A DNA stretch of 64,000 nt, from assembly GCA_036745275.1 (NCBI GenBank), contig DAIOGK010000001.1, forward strand, positions 1-64,000. Reading direction: 5' to 3'. The notes under the pieces were generated by a model. The model did no database searches, had not been told where the DNA came from, and worked only from the letters and a program-made list of their open reading frames with translations. Shown piece by piece: positions 15,915 to 25,268 of the stretch. Numbering within the stretch: the stretch's first letter is position 1; each line of letters starts with the position of its first letter. This stretch comes from JAIUNP01 sp020161975. GTDB lineage: Bacteria > Pseudomonadota > Alphaproteobacteria > Rhizobiales > Beijerinckiaceae. The translations under genes and the position numbers were made by a program.

Positions 15915-18071
15915 ATGTTCGATATCGTTCGCCAGCGCCTCTCCTGGGCCGGCCGTCCGCTCACCCTCGAAACCGGTCGCATCGCCCGTCAGGCCGATGG
16001 CGCCGTGCTCGCTACCTGGGGCGAGACCACTGTTCTTGCCACTGTCGTCTCCGCCAAGGAGCCCAAGCCCGGCATCGACTTCCTGCCGCTGACCGTCAAT
16101 TATCAGGAAAAGTCCTTCGCCGCGGGTCGCATTCCCGGTGGTTATTTCAAGCGTGAAGGTCGTCCGACCGAGCGCGAAACGCTCGTTTCCCGCCTGATCG
16201 ATCGTCCGATCCGCCCGCTGATGGCCGATGGCTATCGCTGCGACACCCAAATCATCTGCACCGTGCTCAGCCACGACCTTGAGAATGATCCCGACGTGCT
16301 TGCCATGATCGCCTGCTCGGCAGCACTGACGCTGTCCGGCGCGCCATTCATGGGTCCGATCGGCGGCGCGCGCGTCGGCATGATCAACGGCGAACTGAAG
16401 CTCAATCCGACCATCGAGGAGATGAAGGACTCGAGCCTTGATCTCGTCGTCGCCGGCACGCAGGATGCGGTGCTGATGGTCGAGTCGGAAGCGAAAGAGC
16501 TTTCGGAAGAGACCATGCTGAAGGCCGTGATGTTGGGCCATGCCGGCTTCCAGCCGGTGATCGACGCCATCATCAAGCTGGCCGAGAAGGCCGCGAAAGA
16601 GCCGCGCGACTTCCAGACTGCCGATGTTTCGGAGGTCGAGGCCGCCGTTCTCGCCATCGCAGAGAAGGACCTGCGCGCCGCCTATCAGATCACCACCAAG
16701 CAGGACCGCTACAAGGCGGTTGACGCGGCGAAAGCCAAGGTGATGGCCGAGATGTTCCCCGAGGGCGTCGAGCCGAAGTTCTCGAAGGAGCAGGTCGGCG
16801 GTGTGTTCAAGGAACTCCAGGGCAAGATCGTCCGCTGGAACATCCTCGACACCAAGAAGCGCATTGATGGCCGCGGCCTTGAGGACGTGCGGCAGATCAT
16901 CGCGGAGGTCGGCGTCCTGCCCCGCACCCATGGCTCGGCGCTGTTCACCCGCGGCGAGACGCAGGCGCTGGTCGTTGCCACGCTCGGCACCGGCGATGAC
17001 GAGCAGTTCATCGACGAACTGGAAGGCACCCGCAAGGAAACCTTCCTGCTGCACTACAACTTCCCGCCCTTCTCCGTCGGCGAGACGGGCCGCATGGGCT
17101 CGCCGGGCCGCCGCGAGATCGGTCATGGCAAGCTTGCCTGGCGCGCGGTCCATCCGATGCTGCCGGCGCATCACGACTTCCCGTACACGCTGCGCGTCGT
17201 CTCGGAGATCACCGAATCGAACGGTTCGTCCTCCATGGCGACCGTCTGCGGCTCCTCGCTCGCGCTGATGGATGCGGGTGTGCCGCTGAAGGCGCCGATT
17301 GCCGGCATCGCCATGGGCCTGATCCTCGAAGGCGAGCGCTATGCGGTGCTTTCCGACATTCTCGGCGATGAGGATCACCTCGGTGACATGGACTTCAAGG
17401 TCGCGGGTACCGAGAACGGTGTCACCTCGCTCCAGATGGACATCAAGATCGCCGGCATCACCGAAGAGATCATGAAGGTCGCTCTCCAGCAGGCCAAGGG
17501 CGGTCGTATCCACATCCTCGGCGAGATGGCCAAGGCCCTGACCTCGGCCCGCGCCGAGCTTGGCGAACATGCGCCGCGCATCGAGACCATGAAGATTGCG
17601 GTCGACAAGATCCGCGAAGTGATCGGCTCGGGCGGCAAGGTGATCCGCGAGATCGTCGAAAAGACCGGCGCCAAGGTCAACATCGAGGACGACGGCACCA
17701 TCAAGATCGCCTCGGCCGACGGCAAGTCGATCAAGGCGGCGATGAACTGGATCAAGTCCATCGCGTCCGATCCGGAAGTGGGCCAGATCTACGAGGGAAC
17801 CGTGGTCAAGACCACGGATTTCGGCGCCTTCGTCAACTTCTTCGGCGCCAAGGACGGTCTCGTCCACATCTCGCAGCTTGCCAACCGCAAGGTTGCCAAG
17901 ACCACCGATGTCGTCAAGGACGGCGACAAGGTGAAGGTGAAGCTGATGGGCTTTGACGAGCGCGGCAAGGTGCGACTCTCCATGAAGGTCGTCGACCAGG
18001 AGACCGGCGAGGACATCGAGCAGAAGCTGAAGGCCGAGCGCGATGCCCAGCGCGGTGGCGACGGCGAATAA
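15915..18071 (+). CDS. pnp: Polyribonucleotide nucleotidyltransferase (PNPase)
   Basis: A 718-residue 3'-5' phosphorolytic exoribonuclease and degradosome component. It has two RNase PH domains (about 1-215 and 305-535, the second including FSVGETGRMGSPGRREIGHG), a KH domain with GSGG at about residue 573, and a C-terminal S1 domain (about 620-690). The start at 15915 gives the family N-terminus MFDIVRQRLSWAGRPLTLETG; an open frame extends upstream to 15753 but lacks family similarity. AAGG lies nine bases before the ATG. A strong terminator follows. Confidence 0.97.
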   Translation: MFDIVRQRLSWAGRPLTLETGRIARQADGAVLATWGETTVLATVVSAKEPKPGIDFLPLTVNYQEKSFAAGRIPGGYFKREGRPTERETLVSRLIDRPIRPLMADGYRCDTQIICTVLSHDLENDPDVLAMIACSAALTLSGAPFMGPIGGARVGMINGELKLNPTIEEMKDSSLDLVVAGTQDAVLMVESEAKELSEETMLKAVMLGHAGFQPVIDAIIKLAEKAAKEPRDFQTADVSEVEAAVLAIAEKDLRAAYQITTKQDRYKAVDAAKAKVMAEMFPEGVEPKFSKEQVGGVFKELQGKIVRWNILDTKKRIDGRGLEDVRQIIAEVGVLPRTHGSALFTRGETQALVVATLGTGDDEQFIDELEGTRKETFLLHYNFPPFSVGETGRMGSPGRREIGHGKLAWRAVHPMLPAHHDFPYTLRVVSEITESNGSSSMATVCGSSLALMDAGVPLKAPIAGIAMGLILEGERYAVLSDILGDEDHLGDMDFKVAGTENGVTSLQMDIKIAGITEEIMKVALQQAKGGRIHILGEMAKALTSARAELGEHAPRIETMKIAVDKIREVIGSGGKVIREIVEKTGAKVNIEDDGTIKIASADGKSIKAAMNWIKSIASDPEVGQIYEGTVVKTTDFGAFVNFFGAKDGLVHISQLANRKVAKTTDVVKDGDKVKVKLMGFDERGKVRLSMKVVDQETGEDIEQKLKAERDAQRGGDGE

Positions 18072-18091
18072 ACACACGCATCGGAATGCAA

Positions 18092-18119
18092 AAGGCCGGG
18101 AGCGATCCCGGCCTTTTTC
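18092..18119 (+). terminator. Strong intrinsic terminator after pnp
   Basis: An 11-bp stem (18092-18102 with 18107-18117), GCGA tetraloop and a T-run continuing to 18119. It ends the rbfA-truB-rpsO-pnp transcription block. Confidence 0.9.
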
Positions 18120-18155
18120 TTTGACTTGCTCCCCGTGCAACGGCACAAGCGGACC

Positions 18156-18914
18156 ATGCTCGACGCCGTCCTCCCTGCCTCCGTTTCCCTGCCCATCGCT
18201 CTGTTGCTGGTGGCGGTTTCGTTCTTCACGTCAGCATTGACGGCGGCGTTCGGCCTCGGCGGCGGCGTTGCGATGCTGGGGGCCCTGGCAAGCACCGTGC
18301 CGGCGGGCGTCATCGTTGCGGTTCATGCCATCGTCCAGATCGGCTCGAACATCGGGCGGGCCATCGTGCAGCGGGCGCATGTGCTCTGGCCGGTGACCGC
18401 GCGCTTCACCATCGGCTCGCTGATCGGCATCGGCATCGGCGCGCTGTCGCTGGTGACCATCCCCGAACGGGCGCTTCTGGCCCTGCTTGGTGCCTTCATC
18501 CTTCTGATGGCCTGGATCCCAAAGCCGAACATTCCCGGCCTCGACAAGGCCGGCGTGATCCTCGGCGGCGCGATTTCCGCTATTGCCACGATGTTCGTTG
18601 GCGCAACCGGACCGCTGACCAATGCCATCCTGAAGGCGCTTGGTGCAGACCGGAAGCAGATCGTCGCGACCCAGGCGATGTGCATGACGATCCAGCACAT
18701 TCTGAAGGCCATCGCTTTCGGCTTTATCGGCTTTTCCTTCGCCGACTGGCTGCCGCTGGTGATCGCCATGATCGCATCGGGCTTTCTCGGCACGCTTTTC
18801 GGCACCCGACTGCTCGACCGGATGAGCGAGGCCACCTTCTCCCTTATTCTCAAATGGATGCTGACCCTCGTGGCGCTGGATCTGCTGCGCCGGGCGGCGG
18901 GTATTACCTTCTAG
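18156..18914 (+). CDS. TauE/SafE (TSUP) family membrane permease
   Basis: A 252-residue protein with about eight hydrophobic segments. The N-terminal FGLGGGVAMLGAL and later GATGPLTNAILKALG motifs are the two symmetry-related signatures of TauE/SafE transporters, associated with export of sulfite, sulfoacetate or other organosulfur anions. The substrate is unknown. The ATG at 18156 was preferred over a TTG at 18126. It is eight bases upstream of the sugar-nucleotide epimerase and probably co-transcribed. Confidence 0.85.
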   Translation: MLDAVLPASVSLPIALLLVAVSFFTSALTAAFGLGGGVAMLGALASTVPAGVIVAVHAIVQIGSNIGRAIVQRAHVLWPVTARFTIGSLIGIGIGALSLVTIPERALLALLGAFILLMAWIPKPNIPGLDKAGVILGGAISAIATMFVGATGPLTNAILKALGADRKQIVATQAMCMTIQHILKAIAFGFIGFSFADWLPLVIAMIASGFLGTLFGTRLLDRMSEATFSLILKWMLTLVALDLLRRAAGITF

Positions 18915-18922
18915 GACTTGCC

Positions 18923-19936
18923 ATGCGCGTCATCGTCACCGGCGATGCCGGCTTCATCGGCTTCCACACCACCCGACGCCTGCTTGAAGAGGGCCATACC
19001 GTTACCGGCATTGATGCGCTGACACCCTATTACGACGTATCGCTGAAAGAGCGGCGGCTGGAGCATCTCAGGGGTTTTACTGCCTTTGAACATCATACTG
19101 TGATGCTGGAGGATGCAGCCGCGATCCGCGCCATCTTCGAGCGCAGCCAGCCCGATGTGGTGATCCATCTCGCCGCGCAGGCCGGCGTGCGCTATTCCAT
19201 CGAACAGCCGCGCGCCTATATCGATGCCAATGTCGTCGGCTCGTTCAACATCCTTGAAGCCTGCCGTCACGTCCCGGTGCGGCACCTTCTGATGGCCTCG
19301 ACGTCCTCCGCCTATGGCGCGAACGAGGCCTTCCCCTTCACGGAAACCGACAAGGCCGTGCATCCGATCACGCTTTATGCCGCCACCAAGGGCGCCATGG
19401 AGCTGATGGGGCATTGCTATTCCCACCTGTTCCGGATTCCAATGACGGCCTTCCGTTTCTTCACCGTCTATGGACCCTGGGGCCGGCCGGATATGGCCTA
19501 TTTCCTGTTCACGAAACGCATTCTGGCCGGCGAGCCCATCGAGATCTTCAACAACGGCGAGAGCTACCGCGATTTCACCTATATCGACGATCTCGTGAGC
19601 GCGATCCGGCGGCTCGTCAATTGCGTGCCGCCGCAAGTGGATCAGCGCGCCGGACTGCCGGCGATCGAAGGCGATACGCTGAGCCCGGTTGCACCCTACC
19701 GGCTCGTCAATATCGGGGCGGGGCGACCTGAAAAGCTGACCGACCTTGTCGCGGAAATCGAGCGCGCACTGGGGCTTGAGGCCAAGCGCCTCTATCGTCC
19801 CCTGCCCGCTGGCGATGTCGTGAAAACCTTCGCCAGTGCCGAATTGCTCGACCGATTGACCGGCGACAAGCCCTCAACACCGCTCTCTGTCGGCATTCCG
19901 GCATTCGTTTCCTGGTACCGCAGGCACTTCAACTGA
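18923..19936 (+). CDS. UDP-glucuronate 4-epimerase (LspL/CapI-like SDR)
   Basis: A 337-residue extended short-chain dehydrogenase. The NAD motif is TGDAGFIG (consensus TGxxGFIG) at the N-terminus, the Ser of STSSAYG at about 129, and the YxxxK pair in YAATK at about 152. The TVYGPWGRPDMAYFLFT block is typical of UDP-glucuronate 4-epimerases, which make UDP-galacturonate for LPS core or exopolysaccharide. The gene converges on a UDP-glucose dehydrogenase that would supply its substrate. Other UDP-sugar epimerases are possible but less likely. Confidence 0.82.
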   Translation: MRVIVTGDAGFIGFHTTRRLLEEGHTVTGIDALTPYYDVSLKERRLEHLRGFTAFEHHTVMLEDAAAIRAIFERSQPDVVIHLAAQAGVRYSIEQPRAYIDANVVGSFNILEACRHVPVRHLLMASTSSAYGANEAFPFTETDKAVHPITLYAATKGAMELMGHCYSHLFRIPMTAFRFFTVYGPWGRPDMAYFLFTKRILAGEPIEIFNNGESYRDFTYIDDLVSAIRRLVNCVPPQVDQRAGLPAIEGDTLSPVAPYRLVNIGAGRPEKLTDLVAEIERALGLEAKRLYRPLPAGDVVKTFASAELLDRLTGDKPSTPLSVGIPAFVSWYRRHFN

Positions 19937-19947
19937 TCCTGGCCCGA

Positions 19948-21252
19948 TCAGGGCCGGCCGATGCTGGTGTAGCGGAAGCCGGCGGCCCGCATCATCTCGG
20001 GCGGGAAGATATTGCGCAGATCGATGACGACGGGCGACTTCAGCGCCGCTTTGACCCGCACGAGATCAAGAGCGCGGAAGGCATCCCATTCGGTGACAAG
20101 ACAGAGTGCATCGGCACCGCGCAGGCAATCATAGGTGTTTTCGGCGTATTCAACGCCATTCAGCACCAGCTTTGCCTGCTCCATTCCAACCGGATCGTAG
20201 GCGCGGATGCGCGCGCCGGCATCCTGCAGGGCCTGAATGATGGCGATGGACGGCGCATCACGCATATCGTCGGTGTTGGGCTTGAAGGTGAGGCCGAGGA
20301 TCGCCACGGTCTTGCCGCGCACATTGCCATCAAGGGCGGCGATAACCCGGCGCGCCATGGCCCGCTTGCGCTTGTCATTGGCGGTGGCCACCGATTCGAC
20401 AATGCTGAGGGGGACGCCAACATCATTGGCGGTGCGGATCAGCGCCAGCGTATCCTTCGGGAAGCAGGAGCCGCCGTAACCGGGGCCGGCATGCAGAAAC
20501 TTTGAGCCGATGCGGTTGTCGAGGCCGATGCCGCGTGCAATGTCCTTCACATCCGCGCCAACTGCCTCACAGAGGTCCGCCATTTCGTTGATGAAAGTGA
20601 TCTTGGTCGCCAGATAGGCATTGGCGGCATATTTGATCAGTTCCGACGAGCGCCGCCCGGTAAACACCATCGGCGCCTGATTGAGATAGAGCGGGCGGTA
20701 GATTTCATTCAGAACCTCGCGCCCACGCGCATCCTCCGCGCCGACGACGATGCGGTCCGGGCGCTTGAAGTCACCGATCGCAGCGCCTTCGCGCAGAAAC
20801 TCGGGGTTCGAGGCGACCGAAATCGCAAGATCCGGGCGGGCAGCGCGCATGATGCGCTCGATTTCATCGCCCGTGCCGACCGGAACCGTCGATTTGGTGA
20901 CAATGACGCAATCGCCGGTCAATGCGGCTGCGACCTCTTCCGCCGCCGCATAGACATAGGCCAGGTCCGCATGGCCATCGCCGCGGCGGGAGGGCGTGCC
21001 AACCGCGATGAACACGGCCTCGATATTCCGCACGGCAGTGGCAAGGTCGGTCGAGAACGAAAGGTTTCCGTCACGCACGTTCTTGGCGACAAGATCGGCG
21101 AGGCCCGGCTCGTAGATCGGCATCTCGCCCTGAAGCAGGCGCGCGATCTTGCCACTGTCCTTGTCGATGCAGACGACCGAATGGCCGAAATCGGCCAGAC
21201 AGGCGCCGGAGACAAGGCCGACATAGCCGGTACCCACCATCGCAATGCGCAT
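19948..21252 (-). CDS. UDP-glucose 6-dehydrogenase
   Basis: A 434-residue enzyme oxidising UDP-glucose to UDP-glucuronate with two NAD. The N-terminal Rossmann motif GTGYVGLVSGACLADFGH, the central KYAANAYLATKITFINE helix and the catalytic cysteine in GYGGSCFPKDTLAL (about residue 262) are all present. The three domains (NAD-binding, dimerisation, UDP-binding) are full length. It converges on the epimerase with 11 bases between stops; together they form a UDP-Glc to UDP-GlcA to UDP-GalA route. Confidence 0.94.
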   Translation of the reverse strand: MRIAMVGTGYVGLVSGACLADFGHSVVCIDKDSGKIARLLQGEMPIYEPGLADLVAKNVRDGNLSFSTDLATAVRNIEAVFIAVGTPSRRGDGHADLAYVYAAAEEVAAALTGDCVIVTKSTVPVGTGDEIERIMRAARPDLAISVASNPEFLREGAAIGDFKRPDRIVVGAEDARGREVLNEIYRPLYLNQAPMVFTGRRSSELIKYAANAYLATKITFINEMADLCEAVGADVKDIARGIGLDNRIGSKFLHAGPGYGGSCFPKDTLALIRTANDVGVPLSIVESVATANDKRKRAMARRVIAALDGNVRGKTVAILGLTFKPNTDDMRDAPSIAIIQALQDAGARIRAYDPVGMEQAKLVLNGVEYAENTYDCLRGADALCLVTEWDAFRALDLVRVKAALKSPVVIDLRNIFPPEMMRAAGFRYTSIGRP

Positions 21253-21356
21253 GAAGTCTCTCCCCGAGCGACAACGATGGCCGCTTTTGGACGGGAGGGC
21301 CCCGGTTAGTCAAACAAAACCGTCATGCGTCCAAAGAGAGCCTGCCCTGCGCGGGA

Positions 21357-21779
21357 TCAGACGACCGTCAGACCGACATTCACATTGTTGCGCGTGGCGT
21401 TGGAATAGGGGCAGACCTGATGAGCTTCGTGCATCAGCTTCTCGGCCAGTGCGCGGTCGACGCCCGGCATGCTGAGCGTCAAATCCGCCGTTATTCCGAA
21501 GCCGCCTTCCGAGCGCGGACCTATGCCGACGTCCGCTGTCACACTCGTCTCCGGCGGCACCTTGACCTTGGCGTGACCGGCCACGACTTTCAGCGCGCCA
21601 AGAAAGCAGGCGGCATAACCTGCCGCAAACAACTGCTCCGGATTGTTTCCACCACCCATGCCGCCCATTTCCTTGGGCACGGCCAGCGCCACATCGAGCG
21701 CGCCATCCAGCGTGCGGGCGCGGCCATCACGTCCGCCCGTGGCCACAGCCTTTGTCCGGTATTTGACATCAACACTCAT
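21357..21779 (-). CDS. ohr: Organic hydroperoxide resistance protein (Ohr)
   Basis: A 140-residue OsmC-superfamily thiol peroxidase. Both redox cysteines are seen: YAACFLGAL (about residue 59) and VCPYSNATRNNV (about 124). The latter context is diagnostic for Ohr rather than OsmC. Ohr reduces organic hydroperoxides with lipoylated protein as reductant. The ATG has AAGGAG six bases upstream; the longer open frame upstream is not part of the family. The usual OhrR repressor is not adjacent, so regulation is unclear. Confidence 0.93.
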   Translation of the reverse strand: MSVDVKYRTKAVATGGRDGRARTLDGALDVALAVPKEMGGMGGGNNPEQLFAAGYAACFLGALKVVAGHAKVKVPPETSVTADVGIGPRSEGGFGITADLTLSMPGVDRALAEKLMHEAHQVCPYSNATRNNVNVGLTVV

Positions 21780-21882
21780 CGGTTTCTCCTTGCGCCGGGT
21801 CCGTTGCCGAAAGTGGTCAGGACCGTATCGGAGGGGAACGGTTGAACCGGCCAAAGGTTCCCGAAATGGCCCTGCCGGTCGC

Positions 21883-21910
21883 AAAAAGGCCGCCCCGGAG
21901 GACGGCCTTA
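21883..21910 (-). terminator. Intrinsic terminator of the fab operon
   Basis: On the minus strand an AAGGCCG-type stem with one mismatch (21900-21909 pairing toward 21888-21897) is followed by TTTTT (21887-21883). It lies 25-50 bases after the fabI stop. Confidence 0.75.
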
Positions 21911-21934
21911 AAGACTGCGCAGGCGCATCGCCGA

Positions 21935-22732
21935 TCAGTCCTGAGGTTTGTCGAGGTCCTCGGCGCGCGGCATCGAAATGATATTGTATCCAGCATCGAT
22001 ATGATGGATCTCGCCGGTGACGCCCCCTGACAGTTCCGAAAGGAAATAGAGCGCCGAACCGCCGATATCTTCCTGCGAGACCGATTTGCGCAGCGGCGAG
22101 TGCTTCTGCTGGAAGGAGAACATCGCACGGGCATCCGCGATGCCGGCTCCGGCCAGCGTCCGCACGGGCCCCGGCGAGAGCGCGTTGACGCGGATACCCT
22201 GCGGGCCGTAATCCGCCGCCAGATAGCGCACCGAAGCCTCAAGCGCCGCCTTGGCCACGCCCATCACGTTGTAGTTCGGCATGACGCGCATCGAGCCGCC
22301 GTAGGTCAGCGTGATGACCGAACCGCCGTTCGGCATCAGTTCGGCCGCGCGCTTGGTGATCTCGGTGAAGGAGAAGCAGGAAATCACCATCGTGCGCGAG
22401 AAGTTGGCGCGTGTGGTGTCCGCATAACGGCCCTTCAGCTCGTTCTTGTCGGAAAATCCGATGGCATGGACCAGAAAATCGATGGCGCCCCATTCGGCCT
22501 TCAGCGTTTCGAACATCGCATCGACCGAAGCAAGATCCTCGACATCACAGGGAATGACGAGCTTTGCACCCAGCGATTCGGCCAGCGGTTTCACCCGTTT
22601 GCCCAGCGCCTCCCCCTGATAGGTGAAGGCGAGTTCGGCGCCATGTTTTGCCAGCATTTCAGAAATGCCCCAGGCAATGGAATGCCCGTTTGCGACGCCC
22701 ATGATCAGGCCGCGTTTGCCCTGCATCAACAC
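21935..22732 (-). CDS. fabI: Enoyl-[acyl-carrier-protein] reductase (NADH)
   Basis: A 265-residue SDR catalysing the last reduction of each fatty-acid elongation cycle. FabI hallmarks are GVANGHSIAWGI at the N-terminus and the catalytic Tyr-x6-Lys in YNVMGVAK (about residues 157-164). SPGPVRTLAGAGI in the substrate loop is typical. The GTG at 22732 has AAAAGGA eight bases upstream; an ATG two codons later is too far from it. It is the third gene of fabA-fabB-fabI and ends at an intrinsic terminator. Confidence 0.95.
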   Translation of the reverse strand: MLMQGKRGLIMGVANGHSIAWGISEMLAKHGAELAFTYQGEALGKRVKPLAESLGAKLVIPCDVEDLASVDAMFETLKAEWGAIDFLVHAIGFSDKNELKGRYADTTRANFSRTMVISCFSFTEITKRAAELMPNGGSVITLTYGGSMRVMPNYNVMGVAKAALEASVRYLAADYGPQGIRVNALSPGPVRTLAGAGIADARAMFSFQQKHSPLRKSVSQEDIGGSALYFLSELSGGVTGEIHHIDAGYNIISMPRAEDLDKPQD

Positions 22733-22825
22733 GGTTTATGTCCTTTTAACTCTCTGCCCGACCGCCGTTCTACCGACGGGGCCGGGCATCGCGAAATCAC
22801 AAAAGATGTCCATTCGTGACAGGTA

Positions 22826-24046
22826 TCACGCGTCCGGATGCTTCAGAATGATGGTGGCGTTGGTGCCGCCGAAACCGAAGGAATTCGACATCACGTGCCC
22901 GAGCCGGGCGTTGTCGATCCGCTTCCTGACGATGTTCATGTCCGCCATGTCGGGGTCGATCTCCTCGATATGGGCGCTTTCGCAGACAAAGCCGTTCTGC
23001 ATCATGATCAGCGAATAGATCGCCTCCTGCACCCCGGTGGCGCCGAGCGAATGGCCCGTGAGCGACTTGGTGGAGGAAATCGGAATTGACTGCGCCGTCT
23101 TGCCGAAGACCTCGCGTACAGCCTCGATCTCCTTGATGTCACCAACGGGCGTCGAGGTGCCGTGCGGGTTGATATAGTCGATCGGCGTCTTGAGGCCGCC
23201 GAGCGCCATCCTCATGCAGCGCACCGCGCCTTCGCCCGAGGGAGCCACCATGTCGTAGCCGTCCGAGGTCGCGCCATAGCCGACGATCTCGGCAAGGATC
23301 TTCGCGCCACGGGCCTTGGCGGCCTCGTACTCTTCCAGGACAACCACGCCCGCGCCGCCGGCGATAACGAAACCATCGCGGTTCTTGTCATAGGCACGGG
23401 ATGCCGTGGAATTGTTGAAGTTGGACGACATCGCGCCCATGGCATCGAACAGCACCGAGAGGGTCCAATCGAGCTCCTCGCAGCCACCGGCGAACACGCG
23501 GTCCTGCTTGCCCCACTGGATCAGTTCGTAAGCGTTGCCGATGCAGTGGTTTGACGTCGCACAGGCGGACGAGATCGAATAGTTGACGCCCTTGATCTTG
23601 AACCAGGTCGCCAGCGTCGCGGAGGCCGTCGAGGACATTGCCTTCGGCACGGCAAACGGGCCGACGCGCTTGGAATTGCCGCTCTCGCGGGCCTTGTCGA
23701 CCGCTTCGATCACCGTGCGGGTGGAAGGACCGCCAGAGCCCATGACGATGCCGGTCCGCTCGTTGGAAATCTCGGCGGCTTCCAGCCCCGCATCGCGGAT
23801 CGCTTCTTCCATCGCCACCTGATTCCAGGCCGAACCGCCGCCGTGGAAGCGCATGGCGCGGCGGTCGAGCACAGTTGCCGGGTCAAGCGTCGGTCGGCCA
23901 TAGACGCGGCTCCTGAAGCCGTGCTCCTCGAAATCCGGCGCAAACGTGATGCCGGACTTCGCCTCACGCAGGGAGGTGGTCACTTCCTGCGTGTTGTTGC
24001 CGATGGACGACACGATGCCCATGCCGGTGATGACGACGCGTCTCAT
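22826..24046 (-). CDS. fabB: 3-oxoacyl-ACP synthase I (FabB)
   Basis: A 406-residue condensing enzyme. The Cys-His-His triad is visible: SSACATSNHCIG (Cys at about 163), NPHGTSTPVGD (His about 298) and KSLTGHSLGATG (His about 333). In the FabA-FabB pathway it elongates the cis-unsaturated intermediate, so this operon provides unsaturated fatty acids anaerobically. It lies 30 bases after fabA. The C-terminal SNSFGFGGTNATIIL block is intact. Confidence 0.95.
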   Translation of the reverse strand: MRRVVITGMGIVSSIGNNTQEVTTSLREAKSGITFAPDFEEHGFRSRVYGRPTLDPATVLDRRAMRFHGGGSAWNQVAMEEAIRDAGLEAAEISNERTGIVMGSGGPSTRTVIEAVDKARESGNSKRVGPFAVPKAMSSTASATLATWFKIKGVNYSISSACATSNHCIGNAYELIQWGKQDRVFAGGCEELDWTLSVLFDAMGAMSSNFNNSTASRAYDKNRDGFVIAGGAGVVVLEEYEAAKARGAKILAEIVGYGATSDGYDMVAPSGEGAVRCMRMALGGLKTPIDYINPHGTSTPVGDIKEIEAVREVFGKTAQSIPISSTKSLTGHSLGATGVQEAIYSLIMMQNGFVCESAHIEEIDPDMADMNIVRKRIDNARLGHVMSNSFGFGGTNATIILKHPDA

Positions 24047-24076
24047 GTTCTCTTCCTTGCCTCGCGAGGTCCGGGA

Positions 24077-24601
24077 TCAACCCGCTTTTTGCTTTGAAAG
24101 GCCGACCTTGAGATCGGTTGCCTGATAGATCTGCTCGCCGTCCGCCTTCAGCCAGCCATCGGCAATGCCAAGGACAAGGCGGCCACGCATGACGCGCTTG
24201 AAATCGATACCATATTCCACGAGCTTCGTCCGGGGCGTCACCATGCCCTTGAACTTCACCTCGCCCGTGGACAGGGCCATGCCATAGCCCGGCTCGCCAA
24301 GCCAGCCAAGATAGAAGCCGGTCAACTGCCACATCGCATCCAGCCCGAGACATCCCGGCATGATCGGGTTGCCCTCAAAATGGCAGGGGAAGAACCAGTG
24401 GTCGGGCCGAATGTCGAATTCGGCGCGGATATAGCCCTTGTCAAAGGTGCCGCCGGTCTCGCTGATGTCCGTGATACGGTCGAACATCAGCATGGGAGGC
24501 AGGGGAAGCTGCGCATTCCCGGGACCAAACAGTTCACTGTGGCCACAGGCCAGCAACTCTTCGTATGTATAGCTCGCCTTGCGCTCCGGCCTCGTTGCCA
24601 T
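24077..24601 (-). CDS. fabA: 3-hydroxydecanoyl-ACP dehydratase/isomerase
   Basis: A 174-residue bifunctional hot-dog-fold enzyme that dehydrates 3-hydroxydecanoyl-ACP and isomerises trans-2 to cis-3, the branch point to unsaturated fatty acids. The active-site His is in CHFEGNPIMPGCLGLDAMWQ (about 72) with the Asp of LGLDAM. The ATG at 24601 has AAGGAG eight bases upstream, choosing it over an ATG ten codons further out. It starts the fabA-fabB-fabI operon and is divergent from irr. Confidence 0.95.
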   Translation of the reverse strand: MATRPERKASYTYEELLACGHSELFGPGNAQLPLPPMLMFDRITDISETGGTFDKGYIRAEFDIRPDHWFFPCHFEGNPIMPGCLGLDAMWQLTGFYLGWLGEPGYGMALSTGEVKFKGMVTPRTKLVEYGIDFKRVMRGRLVLGIADGWLKADGEQIYQATDLKVGLSKQKAG

Positions 24602-24762
24602 TCTGCTCGCTCCTTGCCTCCCGTGAACCACGGCCCCTGCCGCGCCTCACGAAATGTAACGTTGCATTAACATAGCGTGTTGAGCGGCGAAAGCATCCGG
24701 ACGGCGAAATTCAGGTCCTTTCGGGGCATCGCAGGGCGTCCCGGTGAAGCTGCTCCGGACTG

Positions 24763-24791
24763 TTGCCGGCCTGCCATGGACGCGCTATATT
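24763..24791 (+). promoter_or_regulatory. Predicted irr promoter
   Basis: TTGCCG (24763-24768), a 17-base spacer and TATATT (24786-24791). The predicted transcription start falls at about 24797-24799, on the best irr ATG at 24798, which implies a leaderless or nearly leaderless mRNA. Confidence 0.5.
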
Positions 24792-24797
24792 CAGGCC

Positions 24798-25250
24798 ATG
24801 GACGTTCGTCACTCGAGATCGCAGCCGTTGCGGAATGGCTGCCCCGTGCATGACCTGAAGGAAATGCTGAGAACCGCCGGGTTGCGCCCGACGCGGCAGC
24901 GTGTCGCTCTTGGCTGGCTGCTGTTTGGCAAGGGCAACCGGCATGTTACGGCGGAAATTCTGCATGAAGAAGCGACCAGGGCGCGCGTGCCGGTGTCGCT
25001 GGCGACGGTCTACAATACCCTGCACCAGTTCACCGAGGCAGGATTTCTGCGCGAGGTGGCGGTCGAGGGCGCGCGCGCCTATTTCGATACCAATACCGGC
25101 AATCACTATCATTTCTACGTCGAGGGCGAGGGGCGCCTCATTGATGTCGAGAACTGGGATGTGCTGCCGGCGCAGCTGCCTACCCCGCCTGAAGGGATGG
25201 AGATTGTCGGTATCGATGTGGTGATGCGCCTGAGGCCCAAGGCGAGCTGA
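24798..25250 (+). CDS. irr: Iron response regulator Irr (Fur family)
   Basis: A 150-residue Fur-superfamily regulator controlling iron and haem genes in Rhizobiales. The N-terminus carries GCPVHD, the Cys-Pro haem regulatory motif equivalent to GCPWHD in Bradyrhizobium Irr, where haem triggers degradation. The winged-helix segment GLRPTRQRVALGWLLFGKG and VPVSLATVYNTLHQF follows, then NHYHFYVE, the His-rich second haem site. The start at 24798 was chosen because a promoter -10 box lies inside the longer frame that begins at 24744. The fabA-irr divergent arrangement is typical of the order. Confidence 0.92.
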   Translation: MDVRHSRSQPLRNGCPVHDLKEMLRTAGLRPTRQRVALGWLLFGKGNRHVTAEILHEEATRARVPVSLATVYNTLHQFTEAGFLREVAVEGARAYFDTNTGNHYHFYVEGEGRLIDVENWDVLPAQLPTPPEGMEIVGIDVVMRLRPKAS

Positions 25251-25268
25251 GGCGGATCTGAAAGCGGT

